Assembly (NCBI RefSeq): GCF_900113335.1
Contig: NZ_FOOX01000017.1
Coordinates: 1-64,000, forward strand
Reading direction: 5' to 3'
Length of the DNA: 64,000 bases
Source of the DNA: Desulfotruncus arcticus DSM 17038
GTDB taxonomy: Bacteria > Bacillota > Desulfotomaculia > Desulfotomaculales > Desulfallaceae
The position numbers and the translations under genes were made by a program. The notes below the pieces were generated by a model that was not told where the DNA came from, made no database searches, and saw only the letters and a list, made by a program, of their open reading frames with translations. Shown here in pieces: positions 1 to 8,346 of the stretch (positions are counted from its first letter, which is position 1; each line of letters starts with the position of its first letter).

Positions 1-464
1 GAGGCAGCCAGGGATAATACCAGTATTTCAGCAACAACAATAGCAGTATAAGGAATATCTTTCTTCTTAATATAGGCCGGCAGCAGTAGTGTCAGGTAAC
101 CAACGATGGTAAGCAGGGCCAGGAAAGCAATTCCTATCAGATTCATAAAGTCGCCGTGATTAATCAGCGTCAGCCAGCCCCAACCGGAAGGCGCCCCGGT
201 GGTTTCCAGCAGTTCGTGGGCACTCATGCCCCAGTACTGCGGCATTTGGGAGGGCGGAATAAATGATCCTGCGATACCGCTAAGGTAAAGAGCAAATGTA
301 ATCGCCAGGATGGCAATCCCCGCCCAGGAACAGTAGAGCAGCAGGTTGGCGTATTTGATCTGCTCCGGCGCCACCTCTACTTTAGCCGCCGCTTTTTTCT
401 GTTTTGAAGGTGCTGCCTGTTGTTGTACGGCAGCTGTTTGTTTTTCAACTCTCACTTGACTCAT
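1..464 (-). CDS. Membrane protein, DUF1634-like, TauE partner (partial, 3' end outside window)
   Basis: Reading leftward from an ATG at 464, the frame stays open to the window edge (154 codons), so the C-terminus is missing. The N-terminus is a Gln/Lys/Ala-rich cytoplasmic stretch of about 35 residues. It is followed by a membrane segment (about residues 40-65), a loop containing MSAHELLETTGAP, a second membrane segment after NHGDFMNLIG, and the start of a third. A GGGGG ribosome site lies 7 bases before the ATG and only 4 bases separate it from the TauE stop, so the two genes are one operon. Small membrane proteins of the DUF1634 type often accompany TauE/SafE exporters; the assignment rests on layout and context more than on a recognised motif. 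Its role is unknown, possibly an accessory to anion export. Confidence 0.6.
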   Translation of the reverse strand, partial: MSQVRVEKQTAAVQQQAAPSKQKKAAAKVEVAPEQIKYANLLLYCSWAGIAILAITFALYLSGIAGSFIPPSQMPQYWGMSAHELLETTGAPSGWGWLTLINHGDFMNLIGIAFLALLTIVGYLTLLLPAYIKKKDIPYTAIVVAEILVLSLAA

Positions 465-468
465 GTTT

Positions 469-1410
469 CTACCCCCATCCCAGTCCTTTAATTAAGGACC
501 TGATTCCGGCAAAGAGCAGCATTATAATCACCATGTTGCGCACTATTTTAGGTTTGGCGCCGGCTAAAAGCCTCACGCCCACCAGTGAGCCCAGCATGAT
601 TCCCAGCACTGAGGGCACTGCAATGATCGGCAGTACCGCACCCTGGTTAAGGTATATCCAGGCTGCCGAGGTGTCGGTTATGGACAGAAGAAATTTGCTT
701 GATCCCACGGCAATCTTTAGCGGCGCGCCCATGAGCAGGTTCAGAACCGGTACGTTGGCCCAGCCCGCGCCCAGGCCGAACATGCCGGCCACTGTGCCGA
801 TAAATATGAACAGCAGGAACCCTTGCGGTGTGCGCCAAATTGTCCAGTCTACAGGACGACCGGCGGTAGGCTCATAATATGAGCCGTTAATTTTCAGCGC
901 CCGGCTGACTCCGTCCGGCTGGCCCACTTTTGGAAACTCGCTGTTTTTTGAAAAAATAAATAATACCGCAATTAAGGTGATGGTGATGCCAAGGCAGATT
1001 TGCAGTATGTTGTCCGGCAGTGCCAATCCTAAAAATGCACCTACGATACTAAATATTGAGGCTATCAGCGCCACCGGCAGCGCCAGCCGCAGGTTGGCCA
1101 GGTTGGCTTTTAAAAGACCGGGACCGGCTGCCAGCGCGCCCGCCAGTGCCACAATCAGGCCGGCGCCACGCACAAAGTCCAGGTTAAACGGGAAGAAGCT
1201 GCCCACTATCGGGACGAACAGCACTCCGCCGCCCACTCCCGCCATTACGGCCACTATGCCCATGGCAAAGGTGGTTACAAATAGTATTAGTGGCCACGCC
1301 CACCAGGGCATCCCCGGCGTTCCCGACGCCTGTGTTACCGCGTGGGCCACCTGGGAGTTGTTGGCCAGCTCTAACAACATGCTCGCTTTGGCCATTATTC
1401 CTTCCATCAT
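469..1410 (-). CDS. TauE/SafE family sulfite/organosulfonate exporter
   Basis: Predicted inner-membrane permease of 313 residues with about eight hydrophobic segments. The first half carries the glycine-rich VMAGVGGGVLFVPIV motif and the second half the internal repeat of it, VAGMFGLGAGWANVPVLNL, which is the duplicated signature of TauE/SafE. The family exports sulfite, sulfonates or related anions; the substrate here cannot be read from sequence. A central soluble insert (about residues 150-190) joins the two halves. The start at 1410 has a GGGGG ribosome site 7 bases upstream; an in-frame ATG at 1407 is nearly as good. It is the first clear gene of a leftward operon with the DUF1634-like protein and lies divergent from a two-component pair, which may control it. 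Confidence 0.85.
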   Translation of the reverse strand: MMEGIMAKASMLLELANNSQVAHAVTQASGTPGMPWWAWPLILFVTTFAMGIVAVMAGVGGGVLFVPIVGSFFPFNLDFVRGAGLIVALAGALAAGPGLLKANLANLRLALPVALIASIFSIVGAFLGLALPDNILQICLGITITLIAVLFIFSKNSEFPKVGQPDGVSRALKINGSYYEPTAGRPVDWTIWRTPQGFLLFIFIGTVAGMFGLGAGWANVPVLNLLMGAPLKIAVGSSKFLLSITDTSAAWIYLNQGAVLPIIAVPSVLGIMLGSLVGVRLLAGAKPKIVRNMVIIMLLFAGIRSLIKGLGWG

Positions 1411-1525
1411 TTCTATTCCCCCGCTTAATTAAATTTAAATCTCTAATATCTTTTCCAAATCCACCATTAAAAGCTTTAAGTAAATCTTTCACTAATTGTT
1501 CAATAACATCTTTTTCAAGCTCCAT
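1411..1525 (-). other. Possible short reading frame upstream of the TauE gene
   Basis: An ATG at 1525 follows AGGAGG by 5 bases, a near-perfect ribosome site, and starts a frame reading MELEKDVIEQLVKDLLKAF. The frame runs about 38 codons in non-overlapping DNA, then continues out of frame through the TauE N-terminus to a stop at 1184-1186 (113 codons in all). The second part is Arg/Gly/Asn-rich and looks like an off-frame reading of the exporter gene. It could be a translated leader, a truncated gene remnant, or chance. I recognise no family. Confidence 0.2.
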
Positions 1526-1751
1526 GCATCCCTCCTCGATTTCATTGTTTACTTGTGATATAATGAATTTGCATGTGAAAAAAATCTTTTTGCTTGTTAC
1601 TGTACTACGCAATTTCCATACCAGCTTAAAAATACGGCACATACAGTTTAAAAAATTAATCACCATAATTAGATTGTTCAATATCAAACAATCTAAAATG
1701 CTTAACCAGCCAATTCGCTTGTGAACTGTATTACTATACCTCGCAAATCAT

Positions 1752-1787
1752 GTTTAAAAACAGACAGCTATCTGTTTGATTTTAAAC
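1752..1787. promoter_or_regulatory. Nested inverted repeat overlapping a promoter (candidate operator)
   Basis: Outer arms GTTTAAAA (1752-1759) and TTTTAAAC (1780-1787) enclose inner arms ACAGA and TCTGT around a 6-base loop. The right outer arm overlaps the -35 region of the promoter for the kinase gene, so a dimeric regulator bound here would control it. It also lies between divergent transcription units. Confidence 0.45.
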
Positions 1788-1802
1788 AACTAATGGTATA
1801 AT
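1775..1802 (+). promoter_or_regulatory. Promoter of the histidine kinase/NtrC-type operon
   Basis: A perfect TATAAT (1797-1802) lies 16 bases after TTTGAT (1775-1780), and a TTG start with AGGGTG ribosome site follows 24 bases on. The -35 is weak, which suits a regulated promoter. Confidence 0.5.
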
Positions 1803-1825
1803 AAAACCAGTTAGGGTGATTTTAA

Positions 1826-3400
1826 TTGAAAAAATTTAATTTTAAGGATAGCACCTTACGGTCGCAATTTTTGATAGTAATCACAGGCTTACTAATAATC
1901 CCCGTACTGGTAATGATGTATGACCTTTTTTTTGCGTCACGCAGTGATGAAATGATGATCAAAGACCGCGAAGAAAAGCTTGGCTCCGTTATTGAAACTG
2001 TCGTTATGCCTAACATTGAACAACAATTTACCCGGGAACTTGGCAGCAGAGATATCAATTCACTTAGTATTAAAGAACGGACAGTTTATTTAAAGCAGGC
2101 ATTTGACAACTCAACCAGCAATCTGGTTCCCAGCAACCCCGGGGTTCGTTTTGGCCTGTTTATACCGGAAACCGGACAGATTTTTGTTAATGGTTTTTTA
2201 CATCAATACAGAGAATTAAGCCCTGACCAGCAATTAGCCCGGGAGCGCAGGGTTTTAAAGGAAGCCAATAGCGGCCTGATAGCCGTTGCCGCCAGCGGCA
2301 AACCGCTGGCCAGGCTTACCAGCAGTTTAAATGACGAGACTTTTGAATACCTTTACCCTGTTTTTATTAATAGTAAACTTGTTGCCGTTGCCTGGGCAGA
2401 CGAGAGATTACACCCTATTTATGCCCAAAGCAGGTTTTTCCGCATGATAACCAGATACTTTACGCTATTAATTTTATTCTTCGGAGGAACCGGCGCCATT
2501 TTAATCATTCACAATCTTTCAAGCCTGGTTAGCAGGATAAAAGACGGGCTGAGCAAAATGGAAGAAGACATTCATTACCATATACCAGAATTGTCCGGGG
2601 AAGAAGGGCAAATTGCCAGAGCGATAAACAAGATGGCCTCCTCACTGGCGGAAAAAGAAAAGCTGGAGGAGGAATTGAGACGCTCAGAGCGCCTGGCGGC
2701 GCTTGGACGTCTGGTCACCGGAGTTGCCCATGAACTGCGCAATCCCATTGGAGTAATTAAAACAACTATGCAGATAATGGAGAATGATTTAAAAACAGTT
2801 CCGGGGACTGAAATATTTTTAAACGAACCCACAAAGATAATTTACGAGCAGATTAATCGCCAAAACAGAGTCATCCAGGAGCTGCTGGATTTCGGACGAC
2901 CAAGCAAACACGCGATACAACGCGCATCGATCAATTCCCTTTTGGAAAAGATTTTAACATTTACCAGTCCTATGCTGAGAGAGCACAACATCAAACTGGT
3001 TACCAATTTTGATCAGGAAATACCGCCTGTCATGGTGGATGCTGAACGCATCAAACAAGTCTTTGTCAACCTGCTGCTTAACGGTATTCAGGCAATGCCG
3101 GAAAACGGCACCTTGACTATTAGAACCTATGGCGTCGACGATTGGGTGTGTATAGATTTTATTGATACGGGAAAAGGTATCTCGCCAACCGAGATAGGCA
3201 GTATTTTCGACCCGTTTTTCACCACGAAGGAATATGGCACCGGGTTGGGTTTATCTATAAGTCACCAAATTATCAAAGCGCACGGCGGTGTAATTAATGT
3301 AGAAAGCACAGAAGGCATAGGAACAATTTTTACCGTTAAATTGCATCTTGACGGCGAAATGGGGGACGAAGCGGATGACACCCAAAATATTGATTGTTGA
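1826..3400 (+). CDS. Membrane sensor histidine kinase (NtrB/AtoS-like)
   Basis: Two membrane segments (about residues 15-35 and 207-229) bracket an extracytoplasmic sensor region of about 170 residues. HAMP-like and coiled-coil sequence follows, then a HisKA domain with the phospho-acceptor in AHELRNP (His302) and a HATPase domain with N, G1 (DTGKGI), F and G2 (GTGLGLS) boxes. It should autophosphorylate and pass phosphate to the NtrC-type regulator encoded next, whose start lies 26 bases inside this gene. The start is TTG at 1826 with AGGGTG 7 bases upstream. Such kinases commonly sense a small molecule outside the cell; the ligand is unknown. The divergent TauE operon is a plausible target of the pair. 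Confidence 0.9.
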   Translation: MKKFNFKDSTLRSQFLIVITGLLIIPVLVMMYDLFFASRSDEMMIKDREEKLGSVIETVVMPNIEQQFTRELGSRDINSLSIKERTVYLKQAFDNSTSNLVPSNPGVRFGLFIPETGQIFVNGFLHQYRELSPDQQLARERRVLKEANSGLIAVAASGKPLARLTSSLNDETFEYLYPVFINSKLVAVAWADERLHPIYAQSRFFRMITRYFTLLILFFGGTGAILIIHNLSSLVSRIKDGLSKMEEDIHYHIPELSGEEGQIARAINKMASSLAEKEKLEEELRRSERLAALGRLVTGVAHELRNPIGVIKTTMQIMENDLKTVPGTEIFLNEPTKIIYEQINRQNRVIQELLDFGRPSKHAIQRASINSLLEKILTFTSPMLREHNIKLVTNFDQEIPPVMVDAERIKQVFVNLLLNGIQAMPENGTLTIRTYGVDDWVCIDFIDTGKGISPTEIGSIFDPFFTTKEYGTGLGLSISHQIIKAHGGVINVESTEGIGTIFTVKLHLDGEMGDEADDTQNIDC

Positions 3401-4721
3401 TGACGAAGAACATATGTGTTGGGCGCTTGAACGGGCCATGCGTCAAGAGGGTTATCAAACCCTGGTCGCGACTCGCGGCTTAATGGGATTGGACTTAATC
3501 AGAGATGAGCAGCCATCCCTGGTTATCCTGGATTTACGCATGCCCGAACTTGATGGAATGGAGGTATTAAAAAGGGCCAAAAAAATAAACCCCAAGCTTC
3601 CGGTTATCATGCTCACCGCCCATGGCACCATTGAAACGGCCATAGAAGCAATGAAAATTGGAGCAACGGATTACATTACCAAACCTTTTGACCTGGACGA
3701 ATTAAAGCTGGTAATTAAACAAAATCTTCTTTTAAGCCAATTGGAAACTGAAGTTACCTTTTTACGTTCCGAATTGACAAGTAAATATGATAATATGGTA
3801 GGACAGAGTAAAGTAATCAAGGATATCATTTCCCTTATCGAACGAGTGGCCGGCAGCAACGCCAGCGTTTTAATCACAGGCGAAAGCGGTACCGGCAAAG
3901 AAGTCGCTGCAGTGGCGCTTCATCAAAATAGCCCGCGCAGCCACGAGCCCTTTATTCCTGTAAATTGCGCGGCACTTCCCGAGCAATTGCTGGAAAGTGA
4001 ACTTTTTGGTCATGAGCGCGGTGCGTTTACCGGCGCAACATCCCGCAAACTGGGCCGTTTTGAACTGGCAGATAAAGGAACAATTTTTCTTGACGAAATA
4101 GCTGAAATGTCCATGAACATGCAGGCTAAATTATTAAGAGTGCTTCAGGAAAAAACCTTTGAGCGGGTAGGCGGAACTGAAACATTATCGGTGGATGTCA
4201 GAGTGATTGCGGCCACCAACCGTCAAATGGACGAGGCAATAAAAAAAGGGCAATTCCGGGAAGACCTATTTTACAGGCTTAATGTTATTCACATTCACCT
4301 CCCCCCCTTAAGGGAACGAAAAGAAGATATTCCTTTACTGGCCGGCCATTTTTTGCAAAAATTCGGCCATACTTATCAAGTAAACAAAATATCCCCGGAG
4401 GCCATGGATTTATTGTGTAAATATCACTGGCCCGGCAACATCAGGGAACTGCAGAACGTAATTGAACGTTCTACCATCATTTGCCGGGATAATGAAATTC
4501 GGCCCGAACACTTGCCAAGGGATATATACACCGCACCTAAATCAACCAGTGATATAATAGTGGAATTCCCGGAACAAGGGCTGTCTTTGGAAGAACTGGA
4601 AAAGGAGTTAATTTTAAAAGCATTGGAAAAAAGCGGAGGAAATCAGACAAAAGCAGCACAATTACTGGGAATTACCAGATCAGCTTTACTTTACAGATCA
4701 CAAAAACATAATATATTTTAA
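3375..4721 (+). CDS. Sigma-54-dependent response regulator (NtrC/AtoC family)
   Basis: Of 448 residues, the receiver domain occupies about 1-120 with phospho-acceptor Asp53 (VILDLRMPELDG) and the conserved TKPF lysine. A linker leads to an AAA+ domain with Walker A GESGTGKE and the sigma-54-contacting loop GAFTGA, then Walker B and arginine-finger regions. The C-terminus is a Fis-type helix-turn-helix (GGNQTKAAQLLGITRSALL). Intact GAFTGA means it should activate RNA polymerase carrying sigma-54. I chose ATG 3375 over an in-frame start at 3348 because GGGGGA lies 8 bases before it. It overlaps the upstream kinase gene by 26 bases, so the two are translationally coupled. Its targets are not evident: I found no convincing -24/-12 promoter in the window. 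Confidence 0.92.
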   Translation: MTPKILIVDDEEHMCWALERAMRQEGYQTLVATRGLMGLDLIRDEQPSLVILDLRMPELDGMEVLKRAKKINPKLPVIMLTAHGTIETAIEAMKIGATDYITKPFDLDELKLVIKQNLLLSQLETEVTFLRSELTSKYDNMVGQSKVIKDIISLIERVAGSNASVLITGESGTGKEVAAVALHQNSPRSHEPFIPVNCAALPEQLLESELFGHERGAFTGATSRKLGRFELADKGTIFLDEIAEMSMNMQAKLLRVLQEKTFERVGGTETLSVDVRVIAATNRQMDEAIKKGQFREDLFYRLNVIHIHLPPLRERKEDIPLLAGHFLQKFGHTYQVNKISPEAMDLLCKYHWPGNIRELQNVIERSTIICRDNEIRPEHLPRDIYTAPKSTSDIIVEFPEQGLSLEELEKELILKALEKSGGNQTKAAQLLGITRSALLYRSQKHNIF

Positions 4722-4832
4722 TAATAAATTGTTTTAAAAGCAGGATTTAATAATTTTAATTCAGAATATTTCTACTCAGTATATTTAATATCAGTAATTT
4801 AAGATAAAAAAACAGATTAATTGGTGGTGGCT

Positions 4833-5438
4833 ATGACTACGCAGTTAACAACCAGCAAAGGGCCAGTAGTGATTGAAGGACCGGTTTCCACAGACTATGT
4901 GGAATCATTGGGAATAATAAAATCTTTGAACAATTTTAGAAACGCCAAACGGCAGAAGGAAGCTTTGGGCCATATTGCCGGTCTCCCTGACGGTATGGTT
5001 TATATTGCGCGGCACGATAATGAAATAATCGGCTACGTATTATTTCATTACCCAAACCAGTACAGCAGGTGGGTTAAGCATCCCCGCATTCTGGAATTGG
5101 GAGCCATTGAAATAAGCAGGGAGTGGCAAAGAAGGGGACTGGCCAAGGCTATTCTGGCAGAAGCCTTTAAAAACCCCGTCCTTGAAGATTATATTATTAT
5201 TACAACAGAATTCTACTGGCATTGGGATATAAGAAATAGCGGTCTTGATGTTTGGGGATACCAGCGGATGCTTAAAAATGTTTTCGGTTCGGTTGGATTT
5301 AAACGCCGCCGCACAGATGACCCTGAAATTCTTGAGCATCAAGCTAATATGCTCATGGTAAGGGTTGGCAATAACGTTAGCCCAAACCATACCAAGATGT
5401 TTGACAACCTAACTTATCAGCAGTCAATAATTTTTTAA
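4833..5438 (+). CDS. acuA: Acetoin-utilization acetyltransferase AcuA (GNAT)
   Basis: A GNAT-fold protein of 201 residues that resembles Bacillus AcuA along its whole length. Shared landmarks are GPVSTDYVESLG near the N-terminus, IAGLPDG, the acetyl-CoA loop ISREWQRRGLAKAI, the very characteristic TTEFYWHWDIRNSGLDVW, and the C-terminal HQANMLMVRVG. In Bacillus AcuA acetylates a lysine of AMP-forming acetyl-CoA synthetase and so switches it off; the same role is expected here. No acuB, acuC or acsA gene is adjacent, so it appears as a single gene. I chose ATG 4833, with GGTGG just upstream, over TTG/GTG codons at 4821-4829. It is followed by a strong terminator. Confidence 0.88.
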   Translation: MTTQLTTSKGPVVIEGPVSTDYVESLGIIKSLNNFRNAKRQKEALGHIAGLPDGMVYIARHDNEIIGYVLFHYPNQYSRWVKHPRILELGAIEISREWQRRGLAKAILAEAFKNPVLEDYIIITTEFYWHWDIRNSGLDVWGYQRMLKNVFGSVGFKRRRTDDPEILEHQANMLMVRVGNNVSPNHTKMFDNLTYQQSIIF

Positions 5439-5453
5439 TTTGAGAACAGCAAA

Positions 5454-5482
5454 AACACCCCCGATTGGGGGTGTTCGTTTTA
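5454..5482. terminator. Bidirectional rho-independent terminator
   Basis: A 9-base-pair stem (AACACCCCC with GGGGGTGTT, loop GATT), A-rich on the left and followed by CGTTTTATT on the right. It lies between the convergent acuA and flavoenzyme genes and can serve both. Confidence 0.88.
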
Positions 5483-5496
5483 TTATCCTAACCGCT

Positions 5497-7485
5497 TCAT
5501 AGAACCTTACCCGCAAGGTAACCCTGGTGCACCGCATCCAACGCCTTGCGTGGCGCAACTGCATCTCCCACCATATATACCTCGGGGAATGACTCCTTAA
5601 TTCTTTCTGAAAGCTCACTGACAGACTGTGATCCTACTGCGAGCAAAATGGTGTCAGCTTCAATAATTTCTTCTTTTCCAGCCACATCAAGTATGACACC
5701 TTTATCGTTAATTTTCTTAGCCTTGGCTCCGGTTAACATCTTAACGCCAAAACGCTGCATTTCCTGCAGGATAACCCAGCGCGAGGAAACACCTATATCA
5801 GCCCCAACTGTTTTTTGCATCTCAATAACGGTTATATCCTTAATTCCTCTGGTAGCCAGTTCCTTAAGCGTTTCCCAGCTTTCCGCATTATTTAACGCCA
5901 GGAAATGAAAAGTCTCCGCATTTATAACACCTTTGCCCGCAAGCATCAGAGCCGCCTCGCAGCCAACCGCTCCACCCCCGATAATTACCACTCGTCTGCC
6001 CGTAGCCGATTTACCGCCCAGCACATCCCACGCCTGACAAACATTGGGACTGCCCACACCATCAATAGGAGGAGTAACGGGTGCTGCACCGGTGGCCATT
6101 ACCACCGCATCAGGACCAAACGCTTTAATATTGTTCTCATTAGCTTCTTTACCCAGTTCAACTGCAACTCCCAGCCGGTACAGTTCGCTGCTAAGATATT
6201 CAACAAACGTAGCGAATTCAGACCGGCCGGGTGGCTCAGCCGCAATATTAAGCTGACCGCCAAGCCGGTTCCCTTTCTCCCACAAAGTAACGCTATGGCC
6301 ACGTTCGGCAGCCACCCGCGCAGCTTCCATACCGCCGGGCCCACCGCCTACCACCAAAACTTTTTTAATCTGGGCGGCCGGGCGGAAAACATCTTCCAGT
6401 TCCCTCCCTGCCCCGGCGTTAACCAGACATCCCACCGGCTTCATGGTAAATACGGCATCCAGGCAGCCCTGGTTGCACCCGATACATTTTCTTATTTCGG
6501 CAAACCGTCCTTCCGCTGCTTTGTTAACCAGATCCTGATCAGCTATCATCGCCCTGGCCATGCCAACTAAATCTGCCATATCGTTAGCCAGTATTTCTTC
6601 CGCTAGAATGGGGTCGTTAATCCTGTTGCAGGCAATAACCGGCACATTTACAGCCTCCTTGACACCCCTTGCCAGATAAGCAAACGCGCCCCTTGGTGCG
6701 GCCATTGTAATTTGCGGCACTGCCGTCTCATGCCAGCCGCCTGTTACATTAAAAGCGTCAACCCCTGCCTCTTCAAGCCGCTTGCAGAAAACAGCAATCT
6801 CACGATTTGTGTTCCCGCCGGGCATAAAATCATTCCCCCCCACCCGAAACATAACCGGGTAGTCCGGGCCAACCGCTTCTCTGATATTTTGAGCCACTTC
6901 CAGACCGAAACGCATTCTGTTTTCAAAATGGCCGCCATATTCATCCTGCCGCCGGTTTGTAACCGGAGAAAGGAATTGCGAGACGAGATACCCGGCGCTA
7001 CCAATAACCTCAACAGTATCAAACCCGGCCTTTTTTGCTCTAACAGCCGACCGGCCAAAGCTGTTTACAATATCTTTAACCTCGTCCGTAGTGAGTTCCC
7101 TTGGCATCTGCCTGGTTAGTTTAGAAGGAATTGGTGACGGTGCAACCGGTTGAATTCCCATTAAAAATGAATATGAATACCTACCGGGCTGGAAAAGCTG
7201 GGCAGCTATTTTACCACCTTCTTCATGCACAGCATTAACCAATTCCGCAAGACCGGGTATGTATTTATCATCGTCTATTTTAATCATGTTGCCATACCCC
7301 TGATCGTCAATGGTACAGCCGCCAACAATGATAAGGCCTACTCCTCCCCTTGCCCTGGCCCGGTAAAATTCAATCAGTTTATTGGTTACAAAACCATCCT
7401 TGCAATAACCCAAGTGCATTGCCGGCATAACCACGCGGTTTTTCAATTCCATTTGGCCGATTCTAACCGGTGATAAAAGTTTCAT
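5497..7485 (-). CDS. FMN/FeS/FAD NADH:flavin oxidoreductase (2,4-dienoyl-CoA reductase/enoate reductase family)
   Basis: Of 662 residues, the first 330 form an old-yellow-enzyme TIM barrel that binds FMN. A four-cysteine motif (Cys334, 337, 341, 353) holds a [4Fe-4S] cluster, and the C-terminal half is an FAD/NAD(P) domain with GGGPGG near 391 and a second GGGAVG motif. Tyr166 and His252 fall at the positions of the catalytic pair of E. coli FadH. The family reduces C=C bonds of 2,4-dienoyl-CoA esters, enoates or related electron acceptors; the exact substrate is not given by sequence. ATG 7485 is chosen because AAGGAGG lies 9 bases upstream; an in-frame codon at 7515 has no such site. It is monocistronic between a terminator and a divergent HAD gene. 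Confidence 0.88.
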   Translation of the reverse strand: MKLLSPVRIGQMELKNRVVMPAMHLGYCKDGFVTNKLIEFYRARARGGVGLIIVGGCTIDDQGYGNMIKIDDDKYIPGLAELVNAVHEEGGKIAAQLFQPGRYSYSFLMGIQPVAPSPIPSKLTRQMPRELTTDEVKDIVNSFGRSAVRAKKAGFDTVEVIGSAGYLVSQFLSPVTNRRQDEYGGHFENRMRFGLEVAQNIREAVGPDYPVMFRVGGNDFMPGGNTNREIAVFCKRLEEAGVDAFNVTGGWHETAVPQITMAAPRGAFAYLARGVKEAVNVPVIACNRINDPILAEEILANDMADLVGMARAMIADQDLVNKAAEGRFAEIRKCIGCNQGCLDAVFTMKPVGCLVNAGAGRELEDVFRPAAQIKKVLVVGGGPGGMEAARVAAERGHSVTLWEKGNRLGGQLNIAAEPPGRSEFATFVEYLSSELYRLGVAVELGKEANENNIKAFGPDAVVMATGAAPVTPPIDGVGSPNVCQAWDVLGGKSATGRRVVIIGGGAVGCEAALMLAGKGVINAETFHFLALNNAESWETLKELATRGIKDITVIEMQKTVGADIGVSSRWVILQEMQRFGVKMLTGAKAKKINDKGVILDVAGKEEIIEADTILLAVGSQSVSELSERIKESFPEVYMVGDAVAPRKALDAVHQGYLAGKVL

Positions 7486-7650
7486 TTTAAAAAACCTCCT
7501 TATTCTGGCTGACAAGATTATGATTAAGCTTTGCCCACTGTTTTAATGCTGATTGATTTTGATTCTACGAATTTTGATAAAATTCCTTTCAATACCTAAA
7601 ACCGGGACTATGTTATAATTATTGATTAATAAATCTAAAGGGAGGCACTT

Positions 7651-8346
7651 ATGGTTAAACCTGCGTTAAAAATAATTGCTTTTGATATGGATGGCACCAT
7701 TACCGAAGAACGCAGTTCCTGGGAATACCTGCACCGCCGGCTTGGCATCTGGGAAAAACAAGCAGATAAATACCAGGATCAGTTTTTGCGCGGGGAAATT
7801 AGTTATGAAGAGTTTTGCAGGCTTGATGCCACCATGTGGAGAAACATGCCCCTCGATTGTGTTAAGTCGATACTAAACGAAATCAAGATTCATCCTACGG
7901 CGCCGGATTTGGTTCACACGGCTGAATCATTAGACGGTAAAACAGTTTTACTGTCAACAGGACTCAAAATACTGGCGGATATGATCGCACCGATTTTTAA
8001 TTTTTGGTTTTACCAGGCCAACGAGTTGGTTTACCACAATGGCATCCTAACCGGCGAATGCGAGGTGCATGTTTCAACTGACGCTCCCGGTAAAACCAAA
8101 GGGGCCTACCTTGAAAAACTAATGCACCAGTTTGGAGCTGCTCAACAAGAAACCGCAGCCGTCGGTGACAGTGCCGGAGACTTGGAAATGCTGGCCAAGG
8201 CCGGCCTGTCCATTGCAGTTAACCCAAGGGAAAAGGATCTGGAAATATTATTAAACGCAATACCAAACCTGATAACTGTCCCCGACCTCAAAGAAATAAT
8301 TCCTATTTTAAAAAGCACATTTGCCCCAACCGCAAAACTAATTTAA
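7651..8346 (+). CDS. HAD-superfamily phosphatase (subfamily IB, SerB-like)
   Basis: A cytoplasmic protein of 231 residues with HAD motif I DMDGT, motif II Ser/Thr in LSTGL, a motif III Lys near GKTKGAY and motif IV GDSAGDLEML. The small alpha-helical cap between motifs I and II is that of class IB, which includes phosphoserine phosphatase and similar small-molecule phosphatases. The substrate is unknown; no serine-biosynthesis gene is adjacent. GGGAGG lies 5 bases before the ATG, and a TATAAT at 7614-7619 may be its -10 box, although I see no good -35. Its stop overlaps the convergent RMD1-family gene by 4 bases. Confidence 0.82.
   Translation: MVKPALKIIAFDMDGTITEERSSWEYLHRRLGIWEKQADKYQDQFLRGEISYEEFCRLDATMWRNMPLDCVKSILNEIKIHPTAPDLVHTAESLDGKTVLLSTGLKILADMIAPIFNFWFYQANELVYHNGILTGECEVHVSTDAPGKTKGAYLEKLMHQFGAAQQETAAVGDSAGDLEMLAKAGLSIAVNPREKDLEILLNAIPNLITVPDLKEIIPILKSTFAPTAKLI

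Noticed and set aside
5905..6570. 221-codon frame antisense to the flavoenzyme
   Set aside because: No ribosome site and low-complexity basic sequence; the opposite strand encodes a complete, well-conserved enzyme.
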